From NCBI GenBank assembly GCA_019358985.1, contig JAHHIJ010000017.1:62001-126000 (forward strand): DNA of 64,000 nt. Reading direction: 5' to 3'. Every line of letters starts with the position of its first letter. Positions within the stretch are counted from its first letter, which is position 1. Position numbers and translations under genes: made by a program. The notes beneath the pieces are model-generated. The model made no database searches and was not told the DNA's origin. It saw nothing but the letters and a program-made list of their open reading frames with translations. Source of the DNA: Tolypothrix brevis GSE-NOS-MK-07-07A (lineage in GTDB: Bacteria > Cyanobacteriota > Cyanobacteriia > Cyanobacteriales > Nostocaceae). Shown here in pieces: positions 48,485 through 61,800 of the stretch.

Positions 48485-49818
48485 GGTCTTCCTCCTGTAT
48501 GCCTGAGTTTCTCTGGAGCGGATCATATTCCTCAACGATAAGGTGCGACAGCATTCCGCCGCCGCCGCCAGAACTGATAGCAGCGCGTCTGGGAAATTCC
48601 TGCCACGAGCCATTTTTCTTTACCCGAATTCTCTCCCAAGGTTTCAGTTCCCGTTGGAGATAGAAAGGGGAATGTGACCATTCCATCCCTGGATCAAGTT
48701 TTGACGAAAAGCGGGTTGGCAATAATTGCCGATGTTTCATCTGAAGCAGTACTTTGGTTAATTGCGCTATACCGGAAGCGGTTTCCAAATGTCCGATATT
48801 CGGTTTCACTGAGCCGTATGCACAGAAGTTCGTTTTATCGGTTAAGGAACGATAAGCCCGACTGATACCCGCCCATTCGGCAGAGTCTACCACGGCAGAA
48901 CCCATAGCCTGACTTTCAAAGTAACTGATGCTTTCAACACTGAACCCGGCATTTTTGGTCACTTCTTTCACCAATAACTCTTGTGCATGTGGTGAAGGCA
49001 GAAGAAAATCATTGCTTCGACCTTTATGAAGCATTGCGGAAGCCTTAATTACACCATAGATATGATCCTTGTCTTGTTCGGCTTGTGGTAACGATTTTAA
49101 TAAAACTGCCCCGGCTCCTTCTCCAGGAATAAACCCATCTCCATCCTGGGAAAACAAGCTATAAGACGGTTGGGATGATAATAGTCTAAACTTGCTTAAT
49201 ACCAAGTACTTCGATGGATGCAAATATAAATTGATTCCTCCTGCAATTGCTGCGTTGCACTCCCCACGTCTGATACTCTCACAAGCCAGATGTACTGCTG
49301 CCAGAGAGGAGGAACAAGACGTATCTATTGCCATGCTGGGACCGGTGAAGTTAAAACAATAGGAAATTCGATTCGGTAAATTGTACGTGGTAAAGTCGAT
49401 GGCAGTATTAGTATTTCCATTTATTTTTGTTAGCGGATACCCAAAAGCATTTGCTCCTAAATACACGCCAACTCTTTGCTTACTCAATGTCTGCCTTCGG
49501 TAGCCGGCGTCTTCCAGTGTCGCCCACACTACTTCAAGCATAATCCGTTCTTCCGGATTCATTGTCTTTGCTTCCAGCGGCGTTATCCCAAAGAAAATGG
49601 GATCAAATTTGTCAATATCCGTTAAAAAGCCTCCACGTATGCAGTACATTTTATTTTCACGCCCCTTTTCAGGATCGTAAAAATCCCGATAATTCCAACG
49701 CTCCTTCGGTATTTCAGTAATAGAACTGGTATCAGACTTCAAATTCTCCCAGAACTGCTCCAGATTTTTAGCTTGTGGATAACGTCCGTGAAGCCCCACA
49801 ATGGCAATATCCTCTCCT
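46750..49818 (-). other. Module 3: KS0 | oMT-ACP split across genes A and B
   Basis: KS about 48522-49818 ends gene A: Cys in DTSCSSS (codon 49314-49316), but HGTGT reads ESQAMGS, with Gln (codon 48909-48911) at the His position; KPNIGH is kept. It is a non-elongating KS0. Gene B carries its linker, the O-methyltransferase (about 47060-47995, MDIGCGFSTD) and an ACP (about 46750-46980) with GVGSL in place of GxDSL (Ser codon 46868-46870). Predicted to methylate the hydroxyl made in module 2, giving C29-OMe. Confidence 0.88.
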
Positions 49819-52800
49819 GTGACTGCATGTTGCTGAGGAATATCCCTATTGTTCTCGATTGTGAGAGTTTTTACTTGGGGTTTTTCTTGTTCCGAGTCTT
49901 GATTTGAGCCACCTATTGCTTTTAGGAGTTCCGTCCGGCGATGAGATAACAAATAATCTGCCAAATCCCCTACTGTCTGGTATTCCAAAAGCAGGCTTTT
50001 TGACAAAACCCCAATTCGTTTTTCTAAAACGTGGTTAAAACGGTTGAGCAAAATCGAATCCATACCGTAATCCACAAAGGCTGTGTCAGCATCAATTTCA
50101 TCCGGGGGCATTTTCAGAATTTCGGCGATCATCTTTTGCAAAAATTGCTCTGTTCTTTCGGACAAATCCGCAGAATCATTGTTGTCTTCTCTGGGGAAAT
50201 CCTTTTGTTCTTGCACCTCTTCTATTTGCTGTTTTCTCGTGGTTAAGGCTTGAGTCATTAATTGATCCGTTTCAGACAAAGGGATTAATTCAACGCTGTT
50301 ATTCCCTGCCACTTCATGAGAAATCCGTTGTTTCACTAAACCGTTACTTTCGGAAATTATTACATGCTGACGCAGATTAGCAAAATCCTCTTGATCGTTG
50401 AGGAAAACACATTTGCCAAAGCCCTCTTTCTCTAAGACATTTTCCCACATGTTCGTGCTGAGTAATGGCGCTCCTGGCAGTCTGAATGTTTCGTCTTCAT
50501 AAAGCCACCAACCTGATAATAGACCGAAAGTCAGGGTGGCAAAATCCTGGACGGCGGTGGCTTCATTTAGGATGAGCCAACCATTTTTCTTTAGCAGAAC
50601 CTTAGTATGAGCAAGAGTGCGACGAATATTTTGGGTAGCGTGCAGCACATTAGTCGCCAATACTACATCGAAGTTTCCCTCGTTGAAGCCCTGGGCAGAC
50701 ACTTCCTTTTCAATGTTGAGAACGCGGAACTCTGCAAAAGGATAGTGTGCCTCGAACTGTTCTCTTCCATAGTTGACAAAAGCTAAGGAAATGTCCGTGT
50801 AAACGTAGCGAATAAGATTGCTGTAGGGTGCTATCGCTTTTAGTACAGTAGCACTGGTTCCCCCAGTTCCCGCTCCTATTTCTAGGATGGTAATTTTATC
50901 ATCACCCTTCCTTTGTGCCAGACGTGCCAAAATATAGGAAACTACGCTGTCGGCAACCAATTGATTAAAATGATTTGCGATGGGATGCCCTTTATAAATG
51001 CCCTCTACCAAATCCATAGAGGAATGAGGAAACATGACGTCGGTTGCTAAACATCTTCCTGTCAAAATTTCCGGAAATTTACTGAGACATTTTTCCAGTA
51101 GGTGTATATGTGCGTTGAGATTGGGATAAGTAGACAACAATTGTTGCTTTTCTTTTTCAAGGTCGTAGAGTTCACGCTGTTGTCCGTTATCTTTTCTTAA
51201 AGAAATGTTGCCTTGAGGATCAATTTGTGTAAAGTATGATTTGGTTAGGATATCTACTATACAGTCGTATAAACGAGAATACTGGGGTAGAATCTGAAGG
51301 GTTTCTTTCTGAAGTCCTCCCATATCTTGCAAGACTTTGAGTAGAAATCGCGTACCCCACTGCTCCAATTGTGCGATCGCATTGCGGAATCCTAGCACCT
51401 CCGACTTGAGTGTGACGGATTGTTTTAGTGTTGTTGCCAGGGTTTCAACTAAAGACAGGGTAGATTTGGATTCAGGCAAGTGCTTTACTTGATATTGGTG
51501 ATCTACGCCCAGGCTCTTTGAAAATGCACTGTTGGTCTTCATAGCGATCGCTTGATTTGCGATGGAACCAAATATGCGCCGCATAGCTTCCATCCCTTCT
51601 TCAGGTTCAATGGAATATATACCTTGTTTAGCTAAACGCTGTTGATAGGATTTTTGGGCTACTATTCCGACGCTTCCCCAATAACCCCAATTAATTATAT
51701 AGACCGGGCAGGTTTTTGTAAAGTTAAGATGGTGAGCATAGGCGTCCTTAAACGCACAGGCAGCACCATAATTACTCTGTCCTGGGTTGCCCATAAAGGT
51801 CTGAATGGAAGAGAAAAACATGATAAAATCCAAATCTTCCTCTGCGACCACACGATGTAAAACGACACTTCCTTTTACCTTAGGCTCCAAGGCAACTCGG
51901 AAAGCAGCTTCATCCATCGTAGTCAGGCTTTTATCCTCTAATACCAGAGCTGAGTGGAAAACCCCATGAATCGAGCCGAAATGAGCCTTAGCCTGGGCAA
52001 TAACCTGTTTCATCCCATAAAGGTCTTGAGCATCGGCTTGTCCGTAAAACACGGTGCCGCCTCTGGATTCAATATCGGCAATCTGGTCTTTTTTCTTGTC
52101 ATCCAGCTTGCTCCTGCCGATGAGAATCAACCGGGCTTGATAGTTTTCTGCTAAATATCGACTTAAAGTTAATCCGATTCCTCCCATTCCGCCGAGAATG
52201 ACGTACACACCATTTGTTCGCAGATGGTCTTGGGTCGGGCGAGGAAGCACCAGTGGGTAGATGGCACGTACATATCGTTGTCCGGCTCTCAGCACTATCT
52301 CTTGTCCGCGATGGTGAGCGGGTTCATCCAAAATCGATTTGATGAGAAACTCTCTTTGTTTCTGAGGGTAATCTTCGTCCAAGGCATCGGGGTCGATATC
52401 AAAACAGCTGACCTTCAGTGACGGATATTCTTTGGCAAGTGTAATACTCATCCCATTCATACTGGCTCCGAAGGGATATGTCTTGGTGTCGGGTAAAATG
52501 CAGTGGACACCACAAGTAATCACTTTCAGAGACAGAGCCGCTCCTCCCATTAAACGCCTATGCAATGCCTTAAGCAGTCGGAATAAAGAAAAAACTCCCA
52601 ACTCTTGGCTTAGATCCAACTGGTCTAGGTCATCATCATCAGGCAAAAAGTGTTGTATACCGCCGAGGAAATAGATAGTATCGAGATCGTCAAGATCACC
52701 GAGACTGGTTAACCACGCCTGTGGGCTTTTAATATCCCCTAATTTGATCAACAGAATCTCATCTTTAGTATGGGCTTTGGCTAACATGCTTTCGAGCCAG

Positions 52801-55800
52801 ACGCCTCCGGGCGGAGTTACCACGAGTACTTTTTTTGTTGTCACCTGGGAAGGTCTGGCTTCGACTGGATTTTTTAATTGTTGAATCCCTAAAGATTGTG
52901 GCACCCATTCCGGTCGATACAGCTTCAAAAAGTGCGTCTCGGCATCCAAAGTCTTGTTCTCGACTTCCTCATTGGGTATTGTGGCAGCCGGGGATTTATT
53001 TTCTTCTTGATCAGCGGTGGGGAGCCAATAAGGTGTTTTGGCAAAGGGATAGGTCGGCAGTTCAATCTTCTTCGGAGGCTGCGGATACAATAAATTCCAA
53101 TCAATCCAACCACCCGAAATCCAGAGTTGCGCCACCTTTTCCAGTGCCTGTTGACTGTTGTTGGTTGATTTCGTCTCCAGTCTTGTTTGTGAGGGCTTTG
53201 CACTGCCGTAGAATACTCCTGCGACTGGTGAAACTCCCCTCTTGCAGGCATCTAATTTTGTGATCAAATCCTCCAAGCCCGACACGACCAAAGCCAATCG
53301 TTCCTGCATCGCTTCCCTACCAACCTGGAGTGTATAAGCGACATCTTGTATGGCAACCCTTTGGTGAGTTTGAAGTTTGCCTGACCTTAGATAATTAAAG
53401 AGATTTTCGACCAGTTCTCCTAAGCGCTCTTTGCTTTTTGCCGAAAGCACGATCAAATAATCTTGATTTTGGTGCGGATGCGTTAGAGAACTAGAGGGCT
53501 TTTTCTCCTCATATTCTTCCAAAACGACATGTGCATTGACGCCTCCAAAGCCAAAAGAACTTACCCCTGCCCGCCGGAGTAGTGGCTGTCCGTCAGCATT
53601 GCGTAGACGATCCCAGGTTTTTGTTTGGTCAACAATATAAAACGGACTGTTTTCGAGGCGAATGTAAGGATTTAGTTCTTTGAAATGAAGAATACCAGGT
53701 AATTTTCCATGTTTCATGGAAAGAACGACTTTTAAGATCCCGGCGATGCCTGCGGCTGCTTCTAAATGTCCGGTGTTGGTCTTCACGGTACCAAGTCCGC
53801 AATAGGCTTCCTTTGGCGTTGGTGTTCCCCACCGCTGTTGCAATTGGGTGAATGACTTTTTCAACCCATTACTCTCAATGGGATCTCCTAAACTGGTACC
53901 GGTGCCGTGTGCCTCGATATAAGTAACGGTTGAAGGATTAATACCCGCATTCTCATAGGCATCAATTAGTACCTGAGCCTGGGAGTTGGGGTCAGGCGCG
54001 GTCAGTGAATTGGCACGACCCCCATGATTCACGGCTGTGCCACGAATTACGGCATGGATGACATCGCCATCTGCCTGTGCCTGATTTAGCGGTTTTAACA
54101 AAATCGCCCCCACACCTTCTCCACGAGCATAGCCGTCCGCGCTGCTGTCGAAGGTTTTGCAGCGACCATCTTCACTAAGCATTCCGGACTTACTGAAGGA
54201 GAGGGTGAAGTGCGGTGTGAGTATAATATTTACCCCTCCAGCGATCGCCATATCGCAATTACCGCTACGGATGGATTCGACGGCGTAATTAACTGCTACC
54301 AGTGAACTGGAACAGGCTGTGTCTACGGGTAAACTGGGTCCGCGTAAGTTGAACAAATAGGAAATCCGGTTGGCTAGAACCGAGGGACAAGTCCCCGTTG
54401 ATGTATGGGCTTCAACCGAAGGAGCATGAGCTTTGAGCAAATCGCCGTAATCAGTATTGGCTACCCCCACAAAAACCCCGGTTTTTGTACCCGATAACGC
54501 AGACATCTGCAACCCGGCATTCTCAACCGCTTTCCATACAGCCTGTAAGAAAAACCTCTGTTGTGGGTCCATCAATCTCGCTTCGTGTGGTGATATCCCG
54601 AAAAAAGCAGCATCAAAAGCATCTACCGCCGTCATGAATCCGCCCCATTTGGACTTTGTTTTATTGTCCTCTGTCATGGGATCACCATAATAGGTCTTCC
54701 AATCCCAGCGACTTGGAGGCACTTCAACAATCCAATCTTTACCCTCTATGAGACCCTGCCAAAAAGACTCTAAATCCTGGGCACCAGCAAGTATACCACT
54801 GATTCCAATGATAGCGATCGCTTCATTCGGGTTATTCAATTTAGTGCTTTTAGGGTAAATTCGCTCTTTATTTACATTAACAGGTCGTAACAATTCCGGT
54901 TTCGAGACAAGCTCATAATGTTGAATTAATTGATTGCGGAATTCCTGGCACAGATGATTTGCAAGTTTTTCTAATGAAGAATGCTCGAAAAAAATATCAG
55001 GGGTAATCTCAAGTCCGAATGTTTCGTTAATCGGATTTACTAATTCCATAAAACTGATGGAATCAAATCCGTAATCGCTCATATTCTTTGTAATTACAAC
55101 CGCCTCATTCGACATCTTCAATATGGAAGCAGCCATGCTAACCAAATCCTTGAGCGTCGAATCTAATAAAGCCTCGTCATCTAAAACATACGACGCTTCC
55201 GTCGTCGGCTGATTTTCATGATTAACAGGTCGTAACAATTCCGGTTTTGAGACAAGCTCATAATGTTGAATTAATTGATTGCGGAATTCCTGGCACAGAT
55301 GATTTGCAAGTTTTTCTAATGAAGAATGCTCGAAAAAAATATCAGGGGTAATCTCAAGTCCGAATGTTTCGTTAATCGGATTTACTAATTCCATAAAACT
55401 GATGGAATCAAATCCGTAATCGCTCATATTCTTTGTAATTACAACCGCCTCATTCGACATCTTCAATATGGAAGCAGCCATGCTAACCAAATCCTTGAGC
55501 GTCGAATCTAATAAAGCTTCGTCATCTAAAACATACGACGCTTCCGTCGTCGGCTGATTTTCATGATTAACAGGTCGTAACAGGAAATTTTTTATTCTGA
55601 CGAGTTCCTTTCCCATCTTATCCAGAATATAGGCATCATAGCGATCGCCAAGTCCCCGGTTATTCGTACCCGTCCCTTTTTCGGCAGAAACCGCATATGC
55701 ATAACAGGATTGGGCTACCGAACCGAAAATTTCGACCTCGCCAATCGTATAGGGAATATGTAATGAAGAGGAAGTCAAACCCCACGGTCCACCAAGCACT

Positions 55801-58800
55801 GTCTGCAAAGCGCCATCCATTAAAGAAGGATGGAGCATGAACCTGTTTGCCTCGTCTTCTAAGGCATGGGATAATTCGAGAGTAGACAGAGCGGAACTGT
55901 CGCTACTAAATAGCTCTTTGAGAGGTTGAAATCCGCTCCCTAAATGGAGTCCGAACACACGTAGTCGAGCGTATATTTCCTCGCCTGTTATATGTTTTAA
56001 ACAGTTTTGTTTAATCGAATCGATATCTATTATTTGGGCTACATGGTTTGCGTCTGCAACTTCTTCCTCGTAAACCACTTTTCCCTGGGTATAAATCGAA
56101 CTTCTGTCCGCTCCTTTTTCATCACGAATCTCAAAGATGACGCCCTTATCAGTCCGTCGCAAATGTAATTCAACGTTCAAAGTGGAATCTTTCACCCGAA
56201 TCGGGCGCGCCCAAATAATTTGTCGAATTTTCCCCACTTTTTTGCCTTCCGCCATCTCTGCGGCGACGCGTGCCATTTCTATGGTGGCAACCCCAGGCAA
56301 CACTTTTTCTCCGTCAACAATATGGTCGCTTAAATAAAAGGCATCGGCTCTCAATATACTGGTAAAAATGTGTTCCCCGTCGGCTGAAACCTGGCGTTGA
56401 ATTAAGGGATGGGGGTCAGAATTCTTCTGTATCGGTTTTATATTTTCTGGTTTTATATTTGGCAACCAGTAGCTCTCTTCTGCGAAGGGATAAGTGGGTA
56501 AATGTAAACGTTGCGGATAACTTTCCGGGGGATATAAAGTTTTCCAGTTTATTTTGCATCCCAGCACCCATAGGCAGGCTAGATCCTGCCAACACTCACC
56601 TTTAGCCAAACTTTGAATAAACGCGACCCCTTCTTTTCCCTCCAATCCTGGGACTGGTTGACCGGGCTGCGTTCTTGAGCGAATACAAAGGTCTTCCTGT
56701 TGCCCTTGAACATAAGCGGAAAGTCGATCAATTAACTCTTCTATTCCCGATACAACCCAGGCGGCTTTTTCTTCCATCGACTCGCGCCCTATTTGCAACG
56801 TGTATGTTATATCTCTAAGAGCGATCGCTTTTAAGTGATGATTCTCGGTCTGATTCTTGAGAAAGTCGCGCAATTTTTTGGCATACACTTTTAGTTGCTT
56901 CTCATTTTTTGCTGACAACACCGCCAAATAGGATTGTGAATTATTGCTGACGGGTTTCGAGTTTCGATCTGCGGATTGTTCGGATAAATATTCCTCAAGC
57001 ACAAGATGCACGTTGGCTCCTCCGAACCCAAAAGAACTTACCCCTGCTCGCCTGGGTAATTCTCGACCTGCATCATCTTGTAGGCGTTGCCAATTTTCAT
57101 GATCTTTAATGATCCGAAACGGACTTTGTTGTAAATCTACATAGGGATTTTGTTCTTTAAAATGCAGTGATTTAGGAAGGCGACCATATTTCATCGCCAA
57201 CACAACCTTAAGCAAGCCGGAAATTCCGGCGGCACTCTCCAGGTGCCCAATATTTGTTTTTAACGCTCCCAGTCCACAGTGATGATTCTTCCCTTCTCCC
57301 TCCTTCCCCCATTTTTTATAAATGCTTTGAAACGCTTCCTTCAGTGCATTGATCTCTATGGGGTCGCCTAAACTAGTTCCTGTGCCGTGAACCTCGATAT
57401 AACCCAAGGAATCGGGATCGATTTTGGCTTCATCATAAGCCGCTACCAACAATTCCTTTTGGGAGTCTACACTTGGCGCGGTTAAAGAATTAGTCCGACC
57501 ACTGTGATTCTCTGCCGAGCCGCGAATCACAGCATACACGGGATCTCCGTCTGCCAGCGCTTGACTCAGGGGGCGAAGCAACACAATTCCAACCCCTTCT
57601 CCGCGAACGTATCCGTTGGCTGATCGGTCAAAAGTTTTGCATCGGCTATCCTCACTCAAGTAGCCTCCCTTGGACAATGCCATGTGAAACAGGGGACTCA
57701 GCATTAGATTTATCCCTCCTGCGATCGCCCATTCACAAGACTTCGTTTTGAGTGCCTGTATGGCTTGACGAACTGCCATCAGGGAGCTTGAACACGCGGT
57801 GTCCACCACGAAGCTCGGTCCTTTAAAGTTCAACAAATAGGAAATCCGGTTGGCAATCACCGAAGTCGAATAGCCAGACAGGGTGTAGCCATCCATCTGT
57901 TGATTCCGTTGTTGCTGCAATTCCCAATAATCTGAGCCGGTGGCGCCAATAAACACTCCCATCTCTTTACCGGAAAAATCCGAAGGTTTATGTCCTGAGT
58001 CCTCAATGGCTTCCCATACTGTTTGTAGCAGTAGCCGCTGACGCGGGTCCATCAACTCGGCTTCCCTTGGTGACAATCCAAAGAAAGAAGCGTCAAATTG
58101 ATCGACATTCTCAATAAAGCCTCCCAAAACCTGTTTTACCCCGATTTCTCGCATTTTCTGCCGATAATAATCACCATCGGATCTGTCTTGCGGCAATTCT
58201 CGGACTGCATCTTTTCCCTGGAGTAAGGATTCCCAGAATGCTGTCAATGTATTTCCCCCAGGCAGAATTCCGCTGATCCCGACAATTGCGATCGCATCAT
58301 CCACTTGATTTGGAGCCGGCTTTTGCTCCTTGTCAGACAAAGGTAAAACCTGCTTTTCTTTTCGCGATTGTTCTGATTCAGAAGACAATGTTTTCAGATG
58401 TTGGTGATAATATTCCGTTAGGGTTTCTCGAAAATTATCCTCCAAATATTTGGCAATTTTTTTGATGGATGAATGCTGATAAAAAATCGTCGGAATTGTC
58501 TTAATTTCATATGTTTTATTCAGTTCCACACTCAAACTGGTAAAACGTAATGAATTATATCCATACTCTCCGATATTTAAATTTACGTCTAAGGATGTAT
58601 TTTCTAGCTTTAAAACCCTGGCAACGATTTGGCGTAGATCTTGTTCCAATACATGAGTAAAAGACCTTTTTGAAGAACCATAATCTTCTTTCAGCTTATT
58701 CAGAGGAACTGTGGACAAGCATTTGCGATCTATCTTTCGATTCAGCGTTTGTGGATAGGCTTGCAAACGGATGAAGGTTGAGGGGATCATATACTCGGGC

Positions 58801-61800
58801 AAGCAGTCTCTTAGTTCTTCTGCCCATTCCCTTGAGCCAGTCAAGAGGTGTCCCTGTTTGTCTAAGACGAATGCCACCAATCGCTTATCGAGTCCATCTT
58901 CTCTCAACACCACCACCGCGTCGTCTACATTTTCCAAATTTCTGAGGGCGCTTTCGATCTCCCCTAATTCAATCCGGAACCCTCTCAACTTGACTTGAAA
59001 ATCCATGCGTCCGGCATAGATCATCCGTCCATCGGGCAAACGTTTTACTAGGTCGCCTGTGCGATACAAGGGTGGCAAACCTTCGGTCGTAAAGGGATTG
59101 CTCACAAATTTATTCTTGGTTTCTTCCGGTCGTCCCAGGTATCCTCTAGCCACCCCTTCGCCGCCAATATACAATTCCCCCAATTCCCCCTCAGCAACAG
59201 GGTTCTGTTCCTCATCAAGGATATAACATTGCGTATTTGCTATGGGGCGACCAATTGTTACTTGATCTGAGGAATTTATCCTGGTTAAGGTTGACCAAAT
59301 CGTTGTTTCCGTAGGACCATATAGGTTCCACAATTGTATTTCTTCCTTCAATAACTGCCGTGCTAATTCTTCGCTCAGAGCTTCCCCACCACACAAAAGT
59401 TTTAGCGGTTTTTTTGGTTCCCATCCCGCCGCCAGCAACATTTGCCAGGTAGCCGGTGTCGCCTGCATGATGGTAATGGAGTCATTGCGCTCTATTTTTT
59501 CTCGTAAGCGCAGACCATCCCGCGTGACTTCGCCAGGGAGTACTTCCACACAACCTCCGGTAATGAGGGGCAAATATAGCTCCAGTGCGGAGATATCAAA
59601 ACAAAAGGTAGTCAGCGCCAACAAATAATCGTCCTGCCCGCAATTGAATTCAGCCGCCATTGAACATAAAAAATTGGTCAAACTATGGTGTTCAATGGCG
59701 ACCCCTTTGGGTTTGCCGGTAGAGCCGGACGTATAAATAACATAAGCTAGGGAATCTCCTTTATCACAGGGCGGATTCTCTTCTTGTTCAAGCTGCCGCT
59801 CGGTTTGCTCCGTTCTGTCTCTATCTTCTATATATAAGATTTTGCTGTTGAGGGAGGGTAGGTTTTCCGCAATTTCTTTTTGAGTAATTATACTGGGCGA
59901 TCGCGCGTCCTCAAGTATATAAGCGATCCGTTCCTGGGGATAAGAGGGGTCCAATGGCAAGTATGCGGCTCCGGCTTTCATAACACCAAGCAACGCTATC
60001 AGCATTTCCGGCGAAGGTTGAACAAAAAGACCGACCAGATCCCCTTCTTTTACTCCCTGGCTACGTATATAAATCGCCAACTGCTCGGACTGTTCAGACA
60101 ACTCTCGATAAGTCAACCTCTGGCTCTTGTAAACCAGTGCCGTAGCGTTTGGGGTTTTTCGGACTTGTTCTTCAAACAAATCCACCATCCTTTTTTCACG
60201 GGGATAGCCTACAGTAATATTATATTTTTCTACAGAATACATCGTTTTTTCCTCTGAAGTAGGTAAGTGCTGAGATTCTGTTCTAAAATTATCGAGAGTG
60301 CATTTTTTTACCGAAGGTAATCTAAAAAGTACGTCAAAGTCGCCCGTAGCATTGCTTCCCAACCAACTCATAGCCAGAGCATAACCTTCTTTTTTAGCAA
60401 GTATCTGCCAGTCCTGGGGGGATTCTCCGGTGGTCTCCCATTCCTTTAGCCGGCGACGCAGATATTCAACGGTTTCATCACTTCCCGCCGATTTTATATA
60501 ATTTAACGCCATTACATCCTGTGAAAGGCGAGAATTGGGAACACCGCCAATCCCCAAGCACTGTGGTTGATCCTGACGCAGGATTTCCTGAACTCTTTCC
60601 CGATTTAGGTTTTCTTTTTGCCAATGGAGCCAGGGAATCTCAACCAATTTTGTCTTTTCCTCACCCAGGTGGATAATAACATCATACCGGAACTTGGTTA
60701 ACTCATTGGAACTGTTTCCTTCCTTTAACAAAACTTCGACGTTATTAACTTCGGGGAACTCCTCAGCGATTTTCAAAAAAAATTCTGGAGCGACGCAGAG
60801 TTCCTCTTCCTGAGTTTCGCCCATCCGCACTTGTTTCCACAATTGATCCAAAGGAGTTTCCTTTGATGCCTTAAATAAAGCGACAGAAGAATGATAGGCT
60901 GGTAATAAAAGGGCGTTGCGGACATCGCCAATAAAACATTTTCCCCCTGGGTCTAGTTTTTCCACCACCCCTTTTATTACTTTCTTTAAATAAGCAAGAC
61001 TAGGGAAATATTGAATAACAGAATTTAAAATTGCGGTGTCAAAGCTTTGTTCTGACCATGAAGAAAAATCGTCAGCTGATCTATGCGAGAGTTCTAAATG
61101 CTTGATATTCTCCCCGCATCGATTGTAGGATTCTTTAATATAGGCGATCGCATTTTCGGAAAAATCCGTTCCGTAGTAATAGAGAGCGTCAGGAAGGAGA
61201 CGAGACAAAAGAAGACCTGTGCCACAACCAATCTCCAGTATCCGCGAGGGATTGCATTCTTCTTTGATTCTTTGAACGGTACAATCAACCCATTCTCTCA
61301 TCTCGTCATCGGACATCCTATTTCCGGTATAACTATTTCTCCAACACTTGATGTTAAAGAATGGGTCTTGTCCTGGGTCTTTTCTGTCTTCGTCATATAC
61401 CTGATTATAAACAAGTCTCCATTTATCGACTTGATCCTTATCTGAGTCCTTTATTTCTTCGGATGTCTTGTTGAGGAGCGAAACATCATTGTTTACGGCA
61501 TCGGTGGTTATTGTCTGCGTCGTGAGAAACGATTCAAAATTACGAACAAATTTTTCGGCTTGCGATCGCTCCAATACTTTGGTATTAAACTTCAGATAAC
61601 AAGAGAGTTTTTTATTTGAGATGAGAAAAATGGCATCTCCTCCCTCCGGTTTATAATCTTCCGGGTCGTCTATTTGTAGCGCAACAACAGGGAAAGCCAA
61701 TGATTTTCGGGCTGTTTGAGACCCAAGTGAGGGATATCGGCTGGGAATATCTCGCGCGTGGGTATGCTTTTGCCTCGTCGAATTGAGGTTTTTCTGACAA

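Noticed and set aside
48485-48613. N-terminal extension of gene B to 48613
   Set aside because: It overlaps the gene A KS0 coding sequence in another frame, and the strong AGGAGG fixes the start at 48484.
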